DNA of 6,488 nucleotides, from assembly GCA_946479255.1 (NCBI GenBank), contig CAMLFK010000278.1:1-6488 (forward strand), given 5' to 3'. Shown one piece after another: positions 4,918 through 6,488 of this stretch. Each line of letters opens with the position of its first letter. The first letter of the stretch is position 1. A program made the position numbers and the translations under genes. This stretch comes from an uncultured Oxalobacteraceae bacterium. Lineage in GTDB: Bacteria > Pseudomonadota > Gammaproteobacteria > Burkholderiales > Burkholderiaceae. A model generated the notes under the pieces. That model was not told the origin of the DNA. It worked only from the letters and a program-made list of their open reading frames with translations, and did not search any database.

Positions 4918-6488
4918 TTACGCCGCCGGCAGTTTGGCGAACTGTTCGCGCAGCTTGGCGATGGTGGCGGAGAAGTTGACCAGGCGTTCCTGTTCCTGGG
5001 CCACTACCGCCGCCGGCGCGCGCGCCACGAAGCTTTCGTTGCCGAGCTTGCCGTTGACCTTGGCGATTTCGGCTTCGATGCGGACGATCTCTTTCGACAG
5101 GCGCTCGCGCTCGGCGGCAAGGTCGATTTCGACCTTGAGCATCAGCTTGGTGGTGCCGACGATCGACACGGCCGCCGGCGATTCCGGCAGGGCGTCGACA
5201 ATATTCACCTCGGACAGCTTGCCCAGCATCTGCACATAGGCCGCAAAGCTCTGCAGGCGCGCCTTGTCGGCCGCGTCCGCCGCCTCGACGATCAGCGGTA
5301 CCCGTACCGACGGCGAAATCTGCATTTCGCCGCGCAGATTGCGGGTGGCGTCGACCAGGGCTTTGAGCTGGCCCATCCATTCTTCGGCGCCGGCGTCGAT
5401 CAGTTCTGGCTTGGCTTCCGGATACGGCTGCACCATGATCGAGTCACCTTCAGCCTTGAGCTGTTTGCCGGCCAGCGGCGCAAGCGCTTGCCACAGCGCT
5501 TCGGTAACAAAAGGCACGATCGGGTGCGCCAGGCGCAGGATCACTTCCAGCACGCGCAGCAGGGTGTTGCGGGTGGCTTGCTGCTGGCCCTCGGTGCCTT
5601 GCTGAACCTGCACCTTGGCCACTTCCAGGTACCAGTCGCAATACTCGTCCCAGACGAACTTGTAGATGGCGCTGGCGATATTGTCGAAGCGGTAGTCTTC
5701 GAAGCCCTTGGCGATTTCCAGTTCGGCGCGCTGCATCATCGAAATGATCCAGCGGTCGGCCTGCGACAAGTCGGCGTCGTTGGCGCCGCAATCCTTGCCC
5801 TCGGTATTCATCATCACGAAGCGGGTCGCATTCCACATCTTGTTGCAGAAATTGCGATAGCCTTCGCAGCGGCCCAGGTCGAAGTTGATATTGCGTCCGA
5901 GCGAGGCGTAGCTGGCCATGGTGAAGCGCACGGCATCGCTGCCGTAGGCCGAAATGCCTTCCGGGAATTCCTTGCGGGTGGCCTTGGCGATCTTTTCGGC
6001 ATCCTTCGGATTCATCAGGCCGGTGGTGCGCTTGACCACCAGTTCTTCCACGCCGATGCCGTCGATCAGGTCGATCGGGTCGAGCGTGTTGCCCTTGGAC
6101 TTGGACATCTTCTGGCCGGTGGAGTCGCGCACCAGGCCGTGCACGTACACGGTCTCGAACGGTACCTTGCCGGTGAAGTGGGCGGTCATCATGACCATGC
6201 GCGCCACCCAGAAGAAGATGATGTCGAAGCCGGTGACCAGCACCGACGAGGGCAGGAACATCTTCATGTCCGGGGTTTCTTCCGGCCAACCCATGGTCGA
6301 GAAGGGCACCAGCGCGGACGAGAACCAAGTGTCGAGCACGTCGTCGTCGCGGCGCAGCGGCGCCGTGATGCCGGCAGCGGCCGCCTTGGCCTTGGCTTCT
6401 TCTTCCGTCTTGGCGACGAAGAAGTTGCCGGCGTCGTCGTACCAGGCCGGGATCTGGTGGCCCCACCACAGCTGGCGCGAGATGCACC
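4918..6488 (-). CDS. valS: Valyl-tRNA synthetase, C-terminal part (5' end outside window)
   Basis: ValRS is a cytoplasmic class I aminoacyl-tRNA synthetase that charges tRNA-Val using ATP and removes mischarged threonine through its CP1 editing domain. The window contains the last 522 codons of a protein of roughly 950 residues; the HIGH motif and the editing domain are upstream. The fragment opens with [16 protein letters not shown], then [21 protein letters not shown], both typical of ValRS. The catalytic loop KMSKS is at 6111-6097. The anticodon-binding helical domain follows (for example [20 protein letters not shown]), and the last 70 or so residues form the charged C-terminal coiled-coil arm ([20 protein letters not shown]). 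The frame is open from the window edge; the GTG at 6339 is internal. TAA stop at 4920-4918. The downstream DUF2147 gene lies 37 bases on in the same direction. No defect seen. Confidence 0.97.
   Translation of the reverse strand, partial: CISRQLWWGHQIPAWYDDAGNFFVAKTEEEAKAKAAAAGITAPLRRDDDVLDTWFSSALVPFSTMGWPEETPDMKMFLPSSVLVTGFDIIFFWVARMVMMTAHFTGKVPFETVYVHGLVRDSTGQKMSKSKGNTLDPIDLIDGIGVEELVVKRTTGLMNPKDAEKIAKATRKEFPEGISAYGSDAVRFTMASYASLGRNINFDLGRCEGYRNFCNKMWNATRFVMMNTEGKDCGANDADLSQADRWIISMMQRAELEIAKGFEDYRFDNIASAIYKFVWDEYCDWYLEVAKVQVQQGTEGQQQATRNTLLRVLEVILRLAHPIVPFVTEALWQALAPLAGKQLKAEGDSIMVQPYPEAKPELIDAGAEEWMGQLKALVDATRNLRGEMQISPSVRVPLIVEAADAADKARLQSFAAYVQMLGKLSEVNIVDALPESPAAVSIVGTTKLMLKVEIDLAAERERLSKEIVRIEAEIAKVNGKLGNESFVARAPAAVVAQEQERLVNFSATIAKLREQFAKLPAA

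Noticed and set aside
1..6488. Insertion sequences, tRNA or rRNA genes, prophage or defence genes
   Set aside because: No transposase, integrase, terminal inverted repeats, cloverleaf or defence-family motif could be seen on either strand.

Overview
The window is GC-rich (the genes are dominated by GC-ending codons), densely packed chromosomal DNA from a Gram-negative bacterium. The valyl-tRNA synthetase and RuvB sequences, a PglL-type oligosaccharyltransferase with PglL_A, Wzy_C and Wzy_C_2 regions, a lipobox protein and a DUF2147 periplasmic protein together suggest a betaproteobacterium. Burkholderiales, perhaps Oxalobacteraceae (Massilia, Duganella or Janthinobacterium type), is the best guess. 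That placement is made from memory of family sequences, not from a search.

Layout. Positions 1-561 (+) hold the C-terminal half of ruvB. Tail to tail with it, sharing four bases at the stop codons, is a gene on the minus strand for a PglL/Wzy_C-family O-oligosaccharyltransferase (558-2303). Immediately upstream of that gene, overlapping its start by 26 bases, is a gene for a secreted RCC1-repeat lipoprotein with seven repeats, predicted to form a seven-bladed beta-propeller (2278-3522). These two genes look like one transcription unit driven by a strong-looking minus-strand promoter at 3571-3598. The 143-bp AT-rich gap 3523-3665 is the only sizeable intergenic region. It is divergent and also serves a plus-strand UPF0178/DUF188 (YaiI/YqxD) gene (3666-4127).

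The right part, all on the minus strand, reads from the right edge: the C-terminal part of valS (4918-6488), a small periplasmic DUF2147 protein (4425-4880), and a GNAT acetyltransferase that lacks the N-terminal half of its fold (4134-4421). The GNAT fragment begins one codon after the DUF2147 stop codon and in the same reading frame. Spacing suggests one valS-led transcription unit.

The housekeeping genes (ruvB, valS, UPF0178) are ordinary. I see no CRISPR array, RNA gene, insertion sequence, prophage gene or recognisable defence system. The parts worth a second look are: (1) the RCC1 lipoprotein overlapping an oligosaccharyltransferase, which suggests a dedicated substrate-enzyme pair; (2) the DUF2147/truncated-GNAT in-frame junction; and (3) two similar small palindromes, one beside each of the divergent promoters at 3571-3637. 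No stretch longer than 300 bases lacks a gene.
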